NCBI GenBank assembly: GCA_963840975.1
Contig: CAWJBC010000001.1
Coordinates: forward strand, 1 to 64,000
DNA length: 64,000 bases
Reading direction: 5' to 3'
Source: JAADJA01 sp963840975
GTDB taxonomy: Bacteria > Bacteroidota > Bacteroidia > Bacteroidales > JAADJA01
Under the pieces are notes generated by a model. The model was not told the origin of the DNA. It was given only the letters and a program-made list of their open reading frames with translations, and searched no databases. The position numbers and the translations under genes were made by a program. Shown piece after piece: positions 1 through 8,372 of the stretch (the first letter of the stretch is position 1; every line of letters starts with the position of its first letter).

Positions 1-93
1 CAAAGGAAGCAAAATAGCCACTATAAAAACTTCGTGTTCCTTGTGACAATACCTTGTGAACTTTGTGTTAAAGCATTATTATAAGCTTACCTG
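1..93. other. Intergenic edge with degenerate CTTTGTG-type repeats
   Basis: No gene is seen. The stretch has loose repeats of a CTT(T/C)GTG motif (about positions 31-75), a composition often seen in Bacteroidota spacers. A similar motif recurs near 590-620. Confidence 0.3.
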
Positions 94-513
94 TTAATGG
101 GATAATTTTATTTCAACCAGCTTTTTTATGTCACTGATCGGGGTGTCGCCCGCCACATCAATCCTTACCCCTCTTCCTTCGGCATAAACACGCGCAGTCA
201 AAAGTTCCGATTTGATTGGTTCCGATACTTCACTTATCATGACCTGGTCGGTGGCTTTTTGCCCGAAAACAAAGGCGACTTTAAAAAAACCATTTCGCGG
301 CAGCAAATAAATGATCGCCCTTTTTTTGTCCTTCAGCCGGAAGTTCCATCCGTAATTTTTACCCGAGTAGCTCCATTCCTTTATTGCCGCGGGATATTTC
401 GCAACCACGAAATCCGTGATTTCATTCCAAAAAATATAGGTTGTGTCTAAAACTCTCTTCAATGCTTCATCATCCGGTTGGATGGCCTTATCCATAAAAA
501 TGCTTTGATCCAT
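94..513 (-). CDS. DUF3788 family protein
   Basis: A 139-residue soluble protein with no signal peptide or membrane segment. The central pattern (W-x-YSG-x-x-YGW, then KKR-x-I-x-YL-x-P-x-x-GFFKVAFVFG, about residues 47-85) is the signature I associate with DUF3788, a small family of unknown function common in Bacteroidota and Firmicutes. The length matches the family. It is a single gene transcribed away from yicC. A TAATTTTG box lies on the minus strand at 555-562. The family assignment is fairly secure but the role is unknown. Confidence 0.75.
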   Translation of the reverse strand: MDQSIFMDKAIQPDDEALKRVLDTTYIFWNEITDFVVAKYPAAIKEWSYSGKNYGWNFRLKDKKRAIIYLLPRNGFFKVAFVFGQKATDQVMISEVSEPIKSELLTARVYAEGRGVRIDVAGDTPISDIKKLVEIKLSH

Positions 514-902
514 GCGCTGATTTTTAAATTACAAGTCCGACTATTCATGAACTTCAAAATTAACAATTCATCACTAACCTGAGTGAAATTTTGTGTTTTT
601 GTGATTTGGTGCCGAAAAATTGTTTTAGCCCGACTTATTCATATAATACAATAGCACATTGATTAAACTGATCCCGCATAAGTCCGGACTGATTTTCGCT
701 GATAAAAAGTGATCCGTCCCGCCCTCGGCGGGATCAGTTGTATCTGTGTTATCTGTTTACTATTCATGTATTATTCAGGTTAGTAATGGACTCAATTATT
801 ATTGTAAAATCATGTTAGGATAAAGCCGCAAAAACCGAACAAAGAACGACTAATAGCGATATTTCATTAATACTTATCTTTGCTCGAATTAAAATAATTG
901 AC
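514..902. other. Intergenic region between divergent DUF3788 gene and yicC
   Basis: No gene is seen in these 389 bases. It holds a short GC hairpin (TCCCGCC/GGCGGGA, 717-733, loop 3) inside what looks like decayed Bacteroidota spacer sequence, and a TATCTTTG box at 875-882 for yicC. Confidence 0.4.
875..882 (+). promoter_or_regulatory. Candidate -7 box (TATCTTTG) for yicC operon
   Basis: It matches the Bacteroidota -7 consensus TAnnTTTG and ends 20 bases before the yicC ATG. No good TTTG -33 element was found at the usual spacing, so the call rests on one box and its position. Confidence 0.4.
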
Positions 903-1778
903 ATGATCAAATCAATGACGGGGTTTGGTAAAGCAGTTTGTGAACTCCAGAACCGGAAAGTAGTTGTTGAAATCAAATCGCTGAACAGCAAACAACTGGA
1001 TGTTAATGTCCGGATAGCAAATGGATTCAGAGAAAAAGAAATTGAAATCAGGAATTTGTTATCTACCCGGTTACAAAGAGGGAAAGTAGACTTTTCGATG
1101 ACAGCAGAAAATACGGGCGATATTTCAAATTTTGCCATCAACAAAGATTTGGCGAGGAAATATTACCGTGAACTGAAAGAATTAGCCACCGAATTTGATG
1201 AAAAAGAATTTAATGATTATTTACTGGTAGTTATGAAAATGCCTGATGTTCTGGTTTCTGAAAATGAGGAACTCACTGAAGAGGCATGGAGCCAGCTTTT
1301 CATAACAATTGATAAAGCCATTGATGATGTTGAAGGATTCAGAATTTCCGAAGGGAAATCGCTTGAAAAAGAGCTACTCCTTCGTATCGAAAAAATATTA
1401 AATCAACTGAGCCAGATCATTCCATTCGAAAAGCAGCGTATGGAAAATATCAAAACCAAAATTTCGAGGGATCTTTATGACATCGTCAACAAGGAAGATA
1501 TAGATAAGAACCGTTTTGAGCAGGAAGTAATTTATTACCAGGATAAACTCGACATCACTGAGGAAAAAGTGAGACTGAAAAAACATTGCGAATATTTCAT
1601 CGAAACACTCAATGAGCCTCACTCACAAGGGAAAAAGCTGAGTTTTATCACCCAGGAAATGGGTCGCGAAATTAACACACTCGGTTCCAAAGCAGGTGAA
1701 GCGAATATTCAGAAGTTGGTTGTACAGATGAAAGATGAATTGGAAAAAATAAAAGAGCAGTTGTTCAATATTCTGTAA
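903..1778 (+). CDS. yicC: YicC family endoribonuclease
   Basis: A 291-residue protein of the YicC family, which in E. coli is an RNase acting on small RNAs. The N-terminus carries the family hallmark MTGFG (residues 5-9), followed by a conserved VEIKSLNSK-like strand. The C-terminus has the DUF1732 signature QEMGREINTLGSKA. Length is as usual for the family. It is followed six bases later by gmk, and yicC-gmk adjacency is widespread in bacteria. A TAnnTTTG box sits just upstream. Confidence 0.92.
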   Translation: MIKSMTGFGKAVCELQNRKVVVEIKSLNSKQLDVNVRIANGFREKEIEIRNLLSTRLQRGKVDFSMTAENTGDISNFAINKDLARKYYRELKELATEFDEKEFNDYLLVVMKMPDVLVSENEELTEEAWSQLFITIDKAIDDVEGFRISEGKSLEKELLLRIEKILNQLSQIIPFEKQRMENIKTKISRDLYDIVNKEDIDKNRFEQEVIYYQDKLDITEEKVRLKKHCEYFIETLNEPHSQGKKLSFITQEMGREINTLGSKAGEANIQKLVVQMKDELEKIKEQLFNIL

Positions 1779-1784
1779 GGAGGT

Positions 1785-2369
1785 ATGTCTGAATTTAAAG
1801 AAGGCAAATTGGTCATATTTTCCGCTCCAAGCGGTGCAGGTAAAACCACAATTGTAAAAGCGCTTTTACAATCAGACCTGAAACTTGAGTTCTCCATTTC
1901 AGCAGCCAGCCGGATTAAGAGGCACAATGAGACCGACGGTAAGGATTATTATTTTATCTCCGCTGAGGAATTCCGAAGAAAGATAGCTGCTGAGGAATTT
2001 CTGGAATGGGAAGAAGTTTACCAGGATCATTTTTACGGAACTCTTAAATCGGAAGTGGCAAGAATTTGGTCGAAAGGCTGCCATGTTATTTTTGACGTTG
2101 ATGTCATTGGCGGATTAAATATCAAGAAGCATTACAACGAAAAGGCGCTGGCAATTTTTGTGATGCCGCCTTCGGTTGATGAACTTGAAAACAGGCTTCG
2201 CAGGCGATCAACCGAAAGCGAAGAAAATCTTAAAAAGCGGGTCGAGAAAGCCCGCCACGAACTCAGTTTTGCTCCAGGGTTTGATAAAATAATTGTAAAC
2301 GACAACCTTGTACATGCCATTCAGGAAGCAAAGGATTTAGTCAAAACCTTTTTAATTCCGAAACCATGA
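1785..2369 (+). CDS. gmk: Guanylate kinase
   Basis: Catalyses ATP + GMP to ADP + GDP, an essential step in purine nucleotide synthesis in the cytoplasm. The 194 residues carry the P-loop PSGAGKT (15-21). The GMP-binding region follows (SAASRIKRHNETDGKDYYFIS), then the core EWEEVYQDHFYGTLKSEV and the LID arginines RLRRRSTESEE. The start ATG directly follows GGAGGT, which follows the yicC stop. The gene overlaps the next one by four bases (ATGA), so translation is probably coupled. Confidence 0.96.
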   Translation: MSEFKEGKLVIFSAPSGAGKTTIVKALLQSDLKLEFSISAASRIKRHNETDGKDYYFISAEEFRRKIAAEEFLEWEEVYQDHFYGTLKSEVARIWSKGCHVIFDVDVIGGLNIKKHYNEKALAIFVMPPSVDELENRLRRRSTESEENLKKRVEKARHELSFAPGFDKIIVNDNLVHAIQEAKDLVKTFLIPKP

Positions 2370-3052
2370 AAACAATAGGACTCATCGGAGGACTCACCTG
2401 GGAATCCACGGCTGAATATTACAGGATCATCAACCAGGAAATCCAGAAGCGGTTAGGGGGTGCACATTCGGCAAAAATCAGGATGTATTCCTTTGACTTC
2501 GATGAAATTGAAAAATTCAATCGGGATAATAATTTAACCGGTATGGGGCAGCGGCTGGTAGAAGAGGCAACAATTCTGGAAAAAACAGGAGTTGATGCTT
2601 TGATGTTGTGTGCTAACACTGCCCACATGTTTGCAAACGAAGTCAGAAAAAACATCCGGATTCCTCTGATTCATATTGCTGAAGAAACAGGCAAAGCCAT
2701 CCGGCTGAAAGGTTTGAAAAAAGTGGCACTGCTGGGAACCAAATATACTATGGAAGGCGATTTTATCAAAGGATTGCTTGAATCGGATTTTGGATTAGAA
2801 GTTTTGATACCCGATTTCGCATCAAGAAACAAGATAAACGAGATTATTTTTGAGGAACTGATCTTCGGAAAATTTAACGACTCATCCCGTCATTTCCTGG
2901 TCAATGCGATCAACCATATTGAAAATATTGATGGAATTATTCTCGGATGCACCGAACTACCCCTTATCATCAAGCCCGAAGACACACAAAAAACATTGTT
3001 TGACACCACTGAAATACATGCTTTGGCTGCGGTGGATTTCATTTTGAAATAA
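2366..3052 (+). CDS. Aspartate/glutamate racemase family protein
   Basis: A 228-residue cofactor-independent racemase of the Asp/Glu/hydantoin family (YgeA-like). It has the N-terminal GLIGGLTWEST motif and the two catalytic cysteines expected of the fold: C82 in LCANTAHM and C195 in GCTELPL. It probably interconverts L- and D-amino acids. The exact substrate (Asp, Glu or another) cannot be read from the sequence. It overlaps gmk by four bases and is eleven bases from the next gene, so it is part of the same transcription unit. Confidence 0.88.
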   Translation: MKTIGLIGGLTWESTAEYYRIINQEIQKRLGGAHSAKIRMYSFDFDEIEKFNRDNNLTGMGQRLVEEATILEKTGVDALMLCANTAHMFANEVRKNIRIPLIHIAEETGKAIRLKGLKKVALLGTKYTMEGDFIKGLLESDFGLEVLIPDFASRNKINEIIFEELIFGKFNDSSRHFLVNAINHIENIDGIILGCTELPLIIKPEDTQKTLFDTTEIHALAAVDFILK

Positions 3053-3063
3053 TATCGCCCACA

Positions 3064-4074
3064 ATGCAAAATAACAACCTTGCCGTAATTTTACCAGAAT
3101 ACAACAGCAATCTAATCAGAGCTATTGCCGGACTTAAAACCGGGAATCGCGAAATCAGAAAACTGAAAGACAATGAAATACTTATTAAAACGGTAGCCTC
3201 TCCCTGCAATCCTTCTGATATTGCATTTATCAGAGGAGGATATAATATCCGGAAAAGTTTGCCTGCAGTTCCTGGTTTTGAAGGTTCCGGAATTGTTACG
3301 GATACCGGTAAAGATGTTCAACATTTTCGCAGAAAAAGGGTCAGCAGCTTTACGCAGGCGGATTCCGACGGAACCTGGGCTGAATACTTCATTTCAAAGG
3401 CTGAGGACTGCCTTATACTAAAGGATCAAATGGATTTTGAACAAGCCGCTTCTTTGTCAATCAATCCCTTTACTGCATTCGGGCTTGTTGATCTTGCGAT
3501 CAAAAAAAATTGCAGCACTATCATTCAAAATGCAGGCTCCGGACAAATAGCTGAATTTGTGAGGATTCTGGCACGAATGAATGGTTTGGAGGTCATCAAT
3601 ATTGTAAGAAAAGAGGAGCAGTTTGAAATTTTAAAGGCAAAAGGTGCAAAATATGTTCTCAATTCGGCTAATGAAAGCTTCAGGGAGGAGTTGAAAAATT
3701 TATCCTTTCAGCTAAATGCCGGAATGGCTTTGGATGCCGTGGGTGGAGAGCAAACAGGCATTTTACTGAACAGCCTGCCTGATCATTCCGATGTCGTCCT
3801 TTATGGTGGATTGGCGGGTAGTAATCTTCAGTCTATTGATCCTTTTGATATTATTTTCCGTGGTAAAAAACTCTACGGATTCAACCTCACCGAATGGAAA
3901 GCCACCAAATCACAGGAGGAATTTGAAACCATAAATGATAGTTTGCAAGATTTAATGATTCAGGGAAAACTTAGGTCAAAAATCCAGGCAAGATTTTCGC
4001 TGGATGAAGCCGTGAACGGGATCAGGACTTACATCAAATCCATGTCAGAGGGAAAAATTCTGTTTAAGCCCTAA
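3064..4074 (+). CDS. Zinc-independent MDR oxidoreductase, MECR-like
   Basis: A 336-residue medium-chain dehydrogenase/reductase. The N-terminal GroES-like domain has the PCNPSDIAFIRGGY and PAVPGFEGSGIV motifs. The Rossmann domain begins around residue 158 with IQNAGSGQIAEFVRILAR. The catalytic-zinc cysteine and histidine ligands of alcohol dehydrogenases are absent. The closest known pattern is the trans-2-enoyl-CoA reductase/quinone reductase-like branch, so an NAD(P)H-dependent enoyl reduction is likely. It is the last gene of the yicC-gmk run. Its stop overlaps the stop of the convergent gene. Confidence 0.8.
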   Translation: MQNNNLAVILPEYNSNLIRAIAGLKTGNREIRKLKDNEILIKTVASPCNPSDIAFIRGGYNIRKSLPAVPGFEGSGIVTDTGKDVQHFRRKRVSSFTQADSDGTWAEYFISKAEDCLILKDQMDFEQAASLSINPFTAFGLVDLAIKKNCSTIIQNAGSGQIAEFVRILARMNGLEVINIVRKEEQFEILKAKGAKYVLNSANESFREELKNLSFQLNAGMALDAVGGEQTGILLNSLPDHSDVVLYGGLAGSNLQSIDPFDIIFRGKKLYGFNLTEWKATKSQEEFETINDSLQDLMIQGKLRSKIQARFSLDEAVNGIRTYIKSMSEGKILFKP

Positions 4075-5207
4075 TAGACGATCAGCTTTTCGTGTGCAAC
4101 TTTTTTCCCATCGAAAACATTGACAATGTAAGTTCCGGCTGGCAGGCGATGAAGATCAATTTCTTTTTCCGACAAAATATCCTTTCTGTTGATGATCTCC
4201 CGATGGATTTCTTTTCCCATAATGTTATGTATAACCACTTCAACCTCTGAAATCTCAGGATTGTTAAACTTTAGAAAAGTCTCACCATTGGCAGGATTGG
4301 GGTAAAGAGAAAAAGATTTTTCCTGCGACAGATTTTCATCAACACCATAAAGATTAAGATCAATAAAACTAAGGGAATGCTCACCCCAGTTGCAAACAAC
4401 AAGGTAATTATCTTTGCCGATGCACATACCGAAGGGTCTGTTGTGGGGTTCAGCAAGCTGGTAGTCCCAGTTAAATGCATGGTTTGTCTTATATACCGGT
4501 TCATTTCCCCATTCTCCATCTGCAGTACCCCAACTCGAAAGGTAAAAATCAGCATTGGGATGCATCACTATTCCTTCAAGGTACCCTTCGGTATAATAAA
4601 CCGATGAAACCTGCCCGCCTTCAGGGCTTATTGATTTAATATAAGATATAGAACCGCTGCTATTGGTATACAAAATCCTGTTACTATAAGGATCAAAACA
4701 AACGCCAAACGGTTTGGTTATGCCGGTGGCTAAATTTGTCAATTGTTGGGATGCAATATTGAATTTATGAACAATACCATCATTTCCCCCGTTTCGTGAA
4801 TTGCCAATATAAATATTACCGCTATAGTCGGCATCCATCAGATCAAGATAAGTACCCGCTGTAGAAATCTCGAAATTGAGAACCTGTGAACCCGTATTCA
4901 CATCTATCCCGATAAGGTATGACGGATCTTGCGAGCTTCCCCATATTGTGAGATTATCTCCAACATACAACGTATTTCCAACCTTACACATTCCACCCGG
5001 AAAATGAAGCCCGCTATAAAGAGTTTCAATTATTTCACCCTGTAAATTCAATTTTAGTATATAACCGTTTCCATCAGCCCAATTGGATACATAATAACAT
5101 TCGGCTTGCTCATTATATACTATATCAACAGGGTAGAAAAATTCGTTTTGACCAATCATCTGTGAAGGCAGCAACAGCAATAAAACAATATAATGCAGGT
5201 ATTTCAT
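4071..5207 (-). CDS. Secreted beta-propeller protein with T9SS type A sorting domain
   Basis: A 378-residue exported protein. The N-terminal signal peptide (LHYIVLLLLLPSQMIG, residues 4-19) is followed by repeated SMP-30/NHL-like propeller blades (VYNEQAECYYVSNWADGNG, FGVCFDPYSNRILYTNSSG, FGMCIGKDNYLVVCNWG). The last 80 residues are a T9SS type A sorting domain: it opens with SLYPNPANGETFLKF and ends in LPAGTYIVNVFDGKKVAHEKLIVY. It should be secreted by the type IX system and anchored at, or released from, the cell surface. The ligand is unknown. It is convergent with the preceding oxidoreductase. Confidence 0.85.
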   Translation of the reverse strand: MKYLHYIVLLLLLPSQMIGQNEFFYPVDIVYNEQAECYYVSNWADGNGYILKLNLQGEIIETLYSGLHFPGGMCKVGNTLYVGDNLTIWGSSQDPSYLIGIDVNTGSQVLNFEISTAGTYLDLMDADYSGNIYIGNSRNGGNDGIVHKFNIASQQLTNLATGITKPFGVCFDPYSNRILYTNSSGSISYIKSISPEGGQVSSVYYTEGYLEGIVMHPNADFYLSSWGTADGEWGNEPVYKTNHAFNWDYQLAEPHNRPFGMCIGKDNYLVVCNWGEHSLSFIDLNLYGVDENLSQEKSFSLYPNPANGETFLKFNNPEISEVEVVIHNIMGKEIHREIINRKDILSEKEIDLHRLPAGTYIVNVFDGKKVAHEKLIVY

Positions 5208-5223
5208 GATCTTCTGTTTTTTG

Positions 5224-5231
5224 CAAAGGTA
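5224..5231 (-). promoter_or_regulatory. Candidate -7 box (TACCTTTG) for the propeller gene
   Basis: Reads TACCTTTG on the minus strand, matching TAnnTTTG, 17 bases before the start codon. No clear -33 TTTG is present. Confidence 0.4.
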
Positions 5232-5328
5232 AGAAGAACTATTTGCACAGAAACTAAAAAAACATATTCAAATTCAATCAGTTTACTGATTTTAAACTTA
5301 ATTTTACCCAATATTAATTTTTTACAAA

Positions 5329-7143
5329 ATGAAAACTACCCTTCTTTATTTATTCATTACCGCGTTATTCCTAACTTTTTTCGCCCTGAAATCAAAGTCA
5401 CAAAATCAGGAACAGCCTTACAGGTATTCACAAATTTATACAAGTAAACACAACTTTAAAAAGGCTGAAATATCCGCTAAGAATAGAAAAGTTCATTCAA
5501 TAATGAAGCAGGAGGATTTTTTGCAAAATCATAATAAACCCACATTAAATACAGCTGACACACTGAATTTCCCTTTACCCGGAACATACTCTCTATATAC
5601 CTCAGATGGCGGGGGTTATGTTACTGGTAACAATGAATATGGCGATCTTGCCAAGGCAAATTACTTTGCAAATAACAGTTCGTTAACACTAACAGGAATT
5701 ATTTTCGATTTTGCCATTGCAAAGGGAGGCAATCCTGCAATTGAAATTGTAGTTTGGGACAACAGCGGTGCCAGCAATTCTCCGGGTATTGTAAAAGCAA
5801 CTGCTTCAATAGATTTAAACACCATTAAAAATGATGTTGTAAATGAACAAATGACCTTTATCCCCTTTGACCCGCCGGTTGTACTCACTTCTTCATTTTA
5901 TGCCGGAGTAATACTCCCGACTGCAAGCGGTGATACTATTGCAGTTTGGTCCAATACAGATGGCGATACCAATCCAGGGATTGCCTGGGAAAAATGGGAT
6001 ACAGGAGCATGGTACCCAATGAACAGCAATCAAACCTGGTCAAGGGATATTGCTATGGCGATTTTCCCTGTGGTAAATCTTCCCCTTTCTGCTGATTTCA
6101 CATCGGACATTACCAATGTTCAGATTGGGCAATCGGTGCACTTTATGGATAATTCCATTGGCAGCCCAACAAGCTGGGAATGGATATTTGAAGGAGGTAA
6201 TCCGGCAACTTCCTCTGAGCAGAATCCAGTTGTAGCTTATAATGAAGCCGGATCTTTCGATGTGACATTGACCATTTGGGAGGGTGCATCAACACATTCT
6301 AAAACAGTGTCCGATTATATCACTGTTGGTGGAATACCTATCGAGGTTGATACGCTAAATTATCCGCTTACCGGAGAATATGCAGTTTACGTTACAGCCG
6401 AGAATGGCTTTGTCTCAGGAAACAATGAGTATGGCGATCGTGCGAAAGCAAATTATTTCCAGAACGATCAGAACTTATATGTCACGGGAGTATTGGTCGA
6501 ATTTGCGTATGCAACCGGCGGAAATCCCAATATCCAGGCTGCCGTTTGGGATAATGGAGGAACCAATGGAACGCCAGGGGTAAAATTGGGAAGCCAAAAT
6601 ATTCAGATGAATACCATCAAAAATGACATCAACAATATGCAGCTCACTTATTTTTCCTTCAATCCACCTGTAAACATCAATTCATCATTTTATGCCGGAT
6701 TTATGCTTCCTACAGTTACGGGTGATACACTCGTTGTCTGGTCGAATTTAGATGGCGACACTAATCCCGGTATAGCCTGGGAACAGTGGGATAACCTGCA
6801 ATGGTACAGCTTTGCCCACCCTGATGCATGGGTATTGAATGTTGCTTTGGCTATTTTCCCTATCGTTCAAAATACACTTGGAACAGATGAAAATTATATA
6901 GCTGAACCCATCAACATTTACCCAAATCCTTCGAGCGATATATTCAACATTGATTCTGAAATGTTCAATCAGGAAACCGTCACAGTTTCTATATACAGGA
7001 TAGATGGAAAACTCATTAACACGATGACTTACCGCAACAATGGAATAATTACTTTGGATATGACCCAGGCACCTTCCGGAATTTATTTTATAAAAATTGA
7101 AACCGGTTCTAAATCCTTCATCAGAAAACTCGTTAAACAGTAA
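5329..7143 (+). CDS. Secreted protein with duplicated domain, PKD domain and T9SS sorting domain
   Basis: A 604-residue exported protein. After the signal peptide (residues 1-24) there are two copies of a ~170-residue module, about 80-250 and 342-510. Both contain GNNEYGD, AKANYF, GGNP, VWDN, NTIKND, SSFYAG, VWSN and DGDTNPGIAWE in the same order. A PKD domain (about 253-338, with SWEWIFEGGNPATSSEQNPVV) lies between them. A T9SS type A sorting domain (INIYPNPSSDIFNI to the end) closes the protein. The module itself is not one I can name. It probably acts at the cell surface. Confidence 0.85.
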   Translation: MKTTLLYLFITALFLTFFALKSKSQNQEQPYRYSQIYTSKHNFKKAEISAKNRKVHSIMKQEDFLQNHNKPTLNTADTLNFPLPGTYSLYTSDGGGYVTGNNEYGDLAKANYFANNSSLTLTGIIFDFAIAKGGNPAIEIVVWDNSGASNSPGIVKATASIDLNTIKNDVVNEQMTFIPFDPPVVLTSSFYAGVILPTASGDTIAVWSNTDGDTNPGIAWEKWDTGAWYPMNSNQTWSRDIAMAIFPVVNLPLSADFTSDITNVQIGQSVHFMDNSIGSPTSWEWIFEGGNPATSSEQNPVVAYNEAGSFDVTLTIWEGASTHSKTVSDYITVGGIPIEVDTLNYPLTGEYAVYVTAENGFVSGNNEYGDRAKANYFQNDQNLYVTGVLVEFAYATGGNPNIQAAVWDNGGTNGTPGVKLGSQNIQMNTIKNDINNMQLTYFSFNPPVNINSSFYAGFMLPTVTGDTLVVWSNLDGDTNPGIAWEQWDNLQWYSFAHPDAWVLNVALAIFPIVQNTLGTDENYIAEPINIYPNPSSDIFNIDSEMFNQETVTVSIYRIDGKLINTMTYRNNGIITLDMTQAPSGIYFIKIETGSKSFIRKLVKQ

Positions 7144-7183
7144 AGTATTTAATAGCTGATTTGTCAGGTATAATAAATTGTAT

Positions 7184-7206
7184 TAAGAGGAAAAATTTTT
7201 CTCTAA
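7184..7206 (+). terminator. Weak candidate terminator after the PKD protein
   Basis: An imperfect AT-rich inverted repeat (AGAGGAAAAA / TTTTTCTCT) begins 40 bases after the stop codon. The stem has an unpaired base, so this is a weak call. It is followed by short repeats of a 14-mer (ACCTGAAACYTGTA, about 7256-7288). Confidence 0.25.
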
Positions 7207-7289
7207 CCATTCATCATAGATTTTGTCAACCAAAACCATGATAGGTCATAGCTCAAACCTGAAACTTGTAACCTGAAACCTGTAACCTC

Positions 7290-7493
7290 CTACCCTCCGC
7301 TGATCAGGTGGATCACAGCAACATTATCCCCATCTTTGATCATAGTATTATTCCTGTCTTCCTTTTTGACCAGCTTACCATTCACTTTGGTTATCAGCAT
7401 GGCAAAAGTATAATTCTTAAATGTGATGAGTTCCTGAACTGTAATCGTTGCTCTATCAATAGTCTCAGGATTATTATTGAGTGTGATTTTCAT
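7290..7493 (-). CDS. thiS: ThiS/MoaD-like sulfur carrier protein
   Basis: A 67-residue ubiquitin-fold sulfur carrier. The start MKITLNN at 7493 fits the family; a longer reading to 7547 would add an atypical extension. Conserved features are ATITVQELI, KVNGKLVKKED and KDGDNVAVIHLISGG. The C-terminal Gly-Gly is what an E1-like enzyme adenylates and converts to a thiocarboxylate. It overlaps the end of the ThiF gene by 20 bases and is surely co-translated. Sequence motifs look more like ThiS than MoaD. Its position beside a pterin-dependent AOR leaves its pathway open (thiamin or W/Mo cofactor). Confidence 0.85.
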   Translation of the reverse strand: MKITLNNNPETIDRATITVQELITFKNYTFAMLITKVNGKLVKKEDRNNTMIKDGDNVAVIHLISGG

Positions 7494-8079
7494 TGGTGTT
7501 TTTGTTAAGTAAAATTTCCATGACTGTATTTGCCTGCATATTTGCAACTATGCCTACCCTGGGAGCCAAAGGAGGGTTTTCCTCAGCTATTTCTGATTTT
7601 TCATCTCCGCAAATATAAAGATTGTCAACCTTTCTGACTTTTATAGAATTATTGTTCCCCCACCCTGCCATACCCAATCCTATGACGAGTGGTATTTGTG
7701 GAAGCTCACTTTGAACTGTTTCGATAAACATTTGCTTCATTTCTGCAAGGTCAAATGCCTCAACGATAACATCGCATTTCCTGAAAAGACCAGGGATATT
7801 TTGAGGGGTTAGTATAATATCATGGGGTTCGACTTTCACTTTAGGATTGATGAAAAGTATATTTTCTTCAATTGCAAAGGCTTTGCATTGCCCAATTTGT
7901 TCATAAAAGTAATATTGCCTGTTAAGATTGGATTTGGTTATTTTGTCAAAATCGCAAATAATGATATGCCCCAAACCTATCCTCGCCAATGCTACAGCGC
8001 AATTTGAGCCCAATCCACCAGCACCTGCTATACCAACTGTTTTTTTTGACAGAATTTTCCGTATTTGTTCAAATTTCAT
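7474..8079 (-). CDS. thiF: ThiF family 2 sulfur carrier adenylyltransferase
   Basis: An E1-like enzyme of 201 residues that would activate the C-terminal glycine of the adjacent carrier with ATP. It has the nucleotide-binding loop GIAGAGGLGSN (17-27), DFDKITKSNLNRQY (the Asp and Arg of the adenylation site) and VEAFDLAEMKQM. The short length and absence of paired CxxC zinc ligands fit the short 'family 2' ThiF proteins of anaerobes. It is divergent from the AOR gene. A TACTTTTG box lies upstream at 8107-8114. Confidence 0.88.
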   Translation of the reverse strand: MKFEQIRKILSKKTVGIAGAGGLGSNCAVALARIGLGHIIICDFDKITKSNLNRQYYFYEQIGQCKAFAIEENILFINPKVKVEPHDIILTPQNIPGLFRKCDVIVEAFDLAEMKQMFIETVQSELPQIPLVIGLGMAGWGNNNSIKVRKVDNLYICGDEKSEIAEENPPLAPRVGIVANMQANTVMEILLNKNTNENHTQ

Positions 8080-8106
8080 AAGCCAGTGGATAATAGTGAA
8101 TCGTAA

Positions 8107-8114
8107 ACAAAAGT
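8107..8114 (-). promoter_or_regulatory. Candidate -7 box (TACTTTTG) for thiF-thiS
   Basis: Minus-strand TACTTTTG matches TAnnTTTG, 28 bases before the thiF start. The -33 element is not evident. Confidence 0.35.
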
Positions 8115-8257
8115 AGATATAATTAATTATACAGTTTGATACATGTTTTCATTTTGCTGACTATGCAGTTGGCATCGCAGTTTTTATTCAACATAAATAA
8201 TATGATGAACCTGTTAAGAACAAACCGTTTACAGATTAATCCGTTCAATATCAACCG

Positions 8258-8277
8258 ATATGCACTCAACTGCATAT
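8258..8277. promoter_or_regulatory. Dyad upstream of the AOR gene, possible operator
   Basis: A perfect 7-bp dyad ATATGCA-N6-TGCATAT lies 21 bases before the putative -33 element of the AOR gene. Its right half also pairs with TATGCAGTTG near 8162-8171. The position suits an upstream activator site, but no regulator can be assigned. Confidence 0.25.
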
Positions 8278-8298
8278 TGAGAAATTAGTTAAATTCAA

Positions 8299-8328
8299 TT
8301 GGAAATTTGGTTTTAAGATTTACTTTTG
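8299..8328 (+). promoter_or_regulatory. Candidate promoter for the AOR gene
   Basis: TTG (8299-8301), 19 bases, then TACTTTTG (8321-8328) matches the Bacteroidota TTG-N19-TAnnTTTG promoter. It leaves a leader of about 35-40 bases before the ATG at 8373. Confidence 0.5.
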
Positions 8329-8372
8329 TGAATTAATTAACGACAGAAGTTTATTTTTAAAATTAGCGTATT

